A stretch of 64,000 bases of DNA from Pseudomonadota bacterium (GTDB lineage Bacteria > Pseudomonadota > Gammaproteobacteria > Xanthomonadales > Xanthomonadaceae), in assembly GCA_023386795.1 (NCBI GenBank), contig JAEWJB010000178.1, forward strand, positions 3,069 to 67,068, written 5' to 3'. This document shows positions 61,214 through 64,000 of the stretch, piece by piece. The position numbers and the translations under genes are program-made. The notes under the pieces were generated by a model, which was given only the letters and a program-made list of their open reading frames with translations, was not told the origin of the DNA and searched no databases. Position 1 is the first letter of the stretch, and each line of letters opens with the position of its first letter.

Positions 61214-63949
61214 ATGATCAACAGCCTGCTTACCCGCGTCTTCGGCAGTCGTAACGAACGCCTCCTCCGCCAGCTCAGCCGCATCGTCGTCAAGATCAAT
61301 GCGCTGGAGCCGGAGATGGAGAAGCTCTCCGACGCGCAGCTGCAGGCCAAGACCCCCGAGTTCAAGGAACGCATCGCCAAGGGCGAAGCGCTGGACAAGG
61401 TGCTGCCGGAAGCCTTCGCCGTCTGCCGCGAAGCCTCGCGCCGCGTGCTGGGCATGCGCCACTACGACGTGCAGCTGATCGGCGGCATGGTGCTGCACCT
61501 GGGCAAGATCGCCGAAATGCGTACCGGCGAGGGCAAGACCCTGGTCGCCACGCTGCCGGTCTATCTCAACGCGCTGGAAGGCCAGGGCGTGCACGTGGTG
61601 ACCGTCAACGACTACCTGGCCCGCCGCGACGCCGCCCAGATGGGCCGGCTGTACAACTGGCTGGGCCTGAGCGTGGGCGTGGTCTACCCGGGCATGCCGC
61701 ACAGCGACAAGCACGAAGCCTACGGCGCGGACATCACCTACGGCACCAACAACGAATTCGGCTTCGACTACCTGCGCGACAACATGGCGCTCTCGCGCGC
61801 CGACCGCTACCAGCGTGGCCTGCACTACGCCATCGTCGACGAAGTGGACTCGATCCTGATCGACGAGGCGCGCACCCCGCTGATCATCTCCGGCCCGGCC
61901 GATGAATCGCCGGAGCTGTACATCCGCGTCAACCGCATCGTCCCGCAGCTGACCAAGCAGGAAAGCGAAGAAGCCGAAGGCGACTTCTGGGTCGACGAGA
62001 AGGGCAAGCAGGTGCACCTGTCCGAGGCGGGCATGGAGCATGCCGAGGCGCTGCTGCGCCAGGCCGGCATCCTCACCGATGAGGAAGGCCTGTACGCCGC
62101 GCAGAACCTCAGCGTCGTCCACCACCTCAACGCCGCGCTGCGCGCCCACGCGCTGTTCCAGCGCGACGTGGACTACATCGTGCGCGACGGCGAAGTGGTG
62201 ATCGTCGATGAATTCACCGGCCGTACCCTGGCCGGCCGCCGTTGGTCCGATGGCCTGCACCAGGCGGTGGAAGCGAAGGAAGGCGTGCCGGTCCAGCGCG
62301 AGAACCAGACGCTGGCGAGCATCACCTTCCAGAACCTGTTCCGCATGTACAACAAGCTGTCCGGCATGACCGGCACGGCCGACACGGAAGCCTACGAGTT
62401 CCAGAGCATCTACGGCCTGGAAGTGGTGGTGATCCCGACCAACAAGCCGACCGTGCGCAAGGACCACCCGGACCAGGTGTTCCTCAACCGCAAGGGCAAG
62501 TTCAACGCGGTGCTGGCCGATATCCAGGACTGCAACAAGCGCGGCCAGCCGGTGCTGGTGGGCACCACCTCGATCGAAACCTCGGAGATGCTCTCCGAAC
62601 ACCTGCGCAAGGCAGGGGTGCCGCACGAGGTGCTCAACGCCAAGCAGCACGAGCGCGAGGCGACCATCGTCGCCAACGCCGGCCGCCCGGGCGCGGTGAC
62701 CATCGCCACCAACATGGCCGGCCGCGGTACCGACATCGTGCTCGGCGGCTCGCTGGAAACCGAGCTGCACGCGCTGGGCGAGGAAGCCACCGAAGACCAG
62801 CGCTTCCGCGTGAAGACCGAATGGCAGCGCCGCCACGATGCGGTCAAGGCCGCCGGCGGCCTGCACATCGTCGGTACCGAGCGCCATGAATCGCGTCGTA
62901 TCGACAACCAGCTGCGTGGCCGTTCCGGCCGCCAGGGCGACCCGGGTTCCTCGCGCTTCTACCTGTCGCTGGAAGACAACCTGATGCGCATCTTCGCCTC
63001 CGACTGGGTCCAGAAGGCCATGCGCCTGATGGGCATGAAGGAGGACGATGTCATCGAGGACCGCCTGGTCAGCCGCCAGATCGAGAAGGCGCAGCGCAAG
63101 GTCGAGGCCCACAACTTCGACATCCGCAAGAACCTGCTGGATTTCGACGACGTCAACAACGACCAGCGCAAGGTGATCTACGCCCAGCGCGACGAGCTGC
63201 TCGATGCCGAATCGGTGAAGGACAACGTGGATGGCATCCGCGGCGACGTGGTGTACGACCTGGTCGCGCGCTTCGTGCCGCCGAACTCGGTGGATGACCA
63301 GTGGGACCTGCCGGGCCTGGAGGCGACGCTGCAGTCCGAGCTGGGCGTGAACATCGACCTGACCGGCTTTGCCAAGGGCCAGGAAGAGCTGGACGCCGAG
63401 CAGATCGCCGAGAAGGTGCAGGGCGCGGTGGACGCTCACTTCGGCGGCAAGGAAGCGGCGGTGGGTGCCGAGACCATGCGCGCGCTGGAGAAGCACGTCA
63501 TGCTGACCGTGCTCGACCAGGGCTGGAAGGAACACCTGGCCAAGATGGATTACCTGCGCCAGGGCATCTACCTGCGCGGCTACGCGCAGAAGCAGCCGAA
63601 GCAGGAATACAAGAAGGAAGCCTTCGAGCTGTTCTCGGAGATGCTGGAGAGCGTCAAGCGCGACGTGGTCAACCTGCTCGCGCGCGTGCATATCCGCAGC
63701 GAGGAAGAAGTGGCCGCGCTGGAAGCGCAGGAACGGCAGCAGGCCGAGGCGCGACTGCGCCAGTCGCAGTTCCAGCACCAGGATGCCGGCGGCTACGGCA
63801 CCGAGGATGAAGTGGCCGACATGGAAGGCCGCCAGGGCGGTGCCGCCGTGGCGCAGGCCGTGCGCGAGGCCCCGAAGGTCGGCCGCAACGATCCGTGCCC
63901 CTGCGGCAGCGGCAAGAAGTTCAAGCACTGCCACGGTCAGCTCAGCTAA
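61214..63949 (+). CDS. secA: Preprotein translocase ATPase SecA
   Basis: Motor of the Sec pathway, pushing unfolded preproteins through SecYEG. 911 residues, the family length. Walker A lies in MRTGEGKTLVATLP (about 102-109), Walker B in IVDEVDSILIDEARTPL (about 210), followed by NBD2 (TNMAGRGTDIVLGG, LRGRSGRQGDPGSSRFYLS), the helical scaffold and the C-terminal zinc motif CPCGSGKKFKHCHG that binds SecB. ATG 61214 is set by homology; upstream in-frame codons overlap the promoter. The stop codon is inside a perfect palindrome. No secM-like gene is seen upstream. Confidence 0.98.
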   Translation: MINSLLTRVFGSRNERLLRQLSRIVVKINALEPEMEKLSDAQLQAKTPEFKERIAKGEALDKVLPEAFAVCREASRRVLGMRHYDVQLIGGMVLHLGKIAEMRTGEGKTLVATLPVYLNALEGQGVHVVTVNDYLARRDAAQMGRLYNWLGLSVGVVYPGMPHSDKHEAYGADITYGTNNEFGFDYLRDNMALSRADRYQRGLHYAIVDEVDSILIDEARTPLIISGPADESPELYIRVNRIVPQLTKQESEEAEGDFWVDEKGKQVHLSEAGMEHAEALLRQAGILTDEEGLYAAQNLSVVHHLNAALRAHALFQRDVDYIVRDGEVVIVDEFTGRTLAGRRWSDGLHQAVEAKEGVPVQRENQTLASITFQNLFRMYNKLSGMTGTADTEAYEFQSIYGLEVVVIPTNKPTVRKDHPDQVFLNRKGKFNAVLADIQDCNKRGQPVLVGTTSIETSEMLSEHLRKAGVPHEVLNAKQHEREATIVANAGRPGAVTIATNMAGRGTDIVLGGSLETELHALGEEATEDQRFRVKTEWQRRHDAVKAAGGLHIVGTERHESRRIDNQLRGRSGRQGDPGSSRFYLSLEDNLMRIFASDWVQKAMRLMGMKEDDVIEDRLVSRQIEKAQRKVEAHNFDIRKNLLDFDDVNNDQRKVIYAQRDELLDAESVKDNVDGIRGDVVYDLVARFVPPNSVDDQWDLPGLEATLQSELGVNIDLTGFAKGQEELDAEQIAEKVQGAVDAHFGGKEAAVGAETMRALEKHVMLTVLDQGWKEHLAKMDYLRQGIYLRGYAQKQPKQEYKKEAFELFSEMLESVKRDVVNLLARVHIRSEEEVAALEAQERQQAEARLRQSQFQHQDAGGYGTEDEVADMEGRQGGAAVAQAVREAPKVGRNDPCPCGSGKKFKHCHGQLS

Positions 63950-63984
63950 GCTGAGCTGACCGCGCCACCCGCGGGCGGGTGGCG
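63935..63984 (+). terminator. Palindrome and hairpin at the secA 3' end
   Basis: 63935-63961 is a perfect palindrome (GGTCAGCTCAGCT - A - AGCTGAGCTGACC) that includes the secA stop TAA. Directly after it CGCCACCC pairs with GGGTGGCG (63963-63984). No T-run is visible before the window ends. Confidence 0.55.
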
Positions 63985-64000
63985 ACTGCGGCATTGGCGG

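Noticed and set aside
61054..61254. Possible SecM-like leader ORF upstream of secA.
   Set aside because: Its start lies upstream of the predicted transcription start and no start codon occurs in that frame after it; no signal-peptide or arrest motif.

Overview
The window is chromosomal DNA of a high-GC gammaproteobacterium of the Xanthomonadaceae (Lysobacteraceae) type; the genus is not resolved. The evidence is a secretin gene (xpsD-like) at a cluster end, the xanthomonad gene order rnpB / mraZ...lpxC / dciA / M23 peptidase / secA, a dcw cluster without murD, and copies of a short dispersed palindromic repeat (core GTAGGAGCGGCTTCAGCCGCGAC). It reads almost entirely as core genome: no insertion sequence, prophage, CRISPR array, tRNA or rRNA gene was seen.

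Layout. 1-4.3 kb: 3' part of gspD, two translationally overlapping glycosyltransferase-like genes, pncB. 4.5-15.7 kb: a bacterial cellulose synthase operon, bcsD - BcsP/BcsR-like gene - bcsA - bcsB - bcsZ - bcsC. 15.8-19.6 kb: NCS2 purine permease and ettA (minus strand), an RcnB-like periplasmic protein. 19.7-26.9 kb: glyA, nrdR, ribD, an FMN riboswitch, ribE, a ribB fused to a degenerate GTP cyclohydrolase II domain, ribH, nusB, thiL (flavin and thiamine cofactors with one-carbon and dNTP control). 27-35.7 kb: a TorF-type porin gene followed by kdpFABC and kdpDE, a high-affinity potassium uptake system with its sensor pair. 35.8-39.9 kb (minus): FAD-linked oxidase, YdjM-type hydrolase, yraN, lpoA; rsmI diverges from lpoA. 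40.8-41.2 kb: RNase P RNA (minus). 42-59.4 kb: the division and cell-wall cluster mraZ rsmH ftsL ftsI murE murF mraY ftsW murG murC ddl ftsQ ftsA ftsZ, then lpxC. 59.6-64 kb: dciA (minus), an M23 peptidase and secA.

The cell-wall block supplies lipid II synthesis (murE, murF, mraY, murG, murC, ddl) and its use at the septum (ftsL, ftsI, ftsW, ftsQ, ftsA, ftsZ); lpoA and lpxC add PBP activation and lipid A synthesis. Most neighbouring genes in these operons overlap by ATGA or GTGA.

The most unusual thing found is at the junctions that do not overlap. In four of them (kdpC-kdpD, ftsL-ftsI, murG-murC, ddl-ftsQ) the gap is filled exactly by a 17-36 codon ORF whose start overlaps the upstream stop by ATGA and whose stop overlaps the downstream start by ATGA. 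A fifth, looser case lies between the BcsP-like gene and bcsA. Other points of note are a dispersed repeat plus a perfect 33-bp palindrome inside the kdpA reading frame, a Shine-Dalgarno-pairing hairpin behind the FMN riboswitch, helically phased heptamers upstream of the torF-kdp operon, a consensus DnaA box upstream of mraZ, and several candidate leaderless starts.
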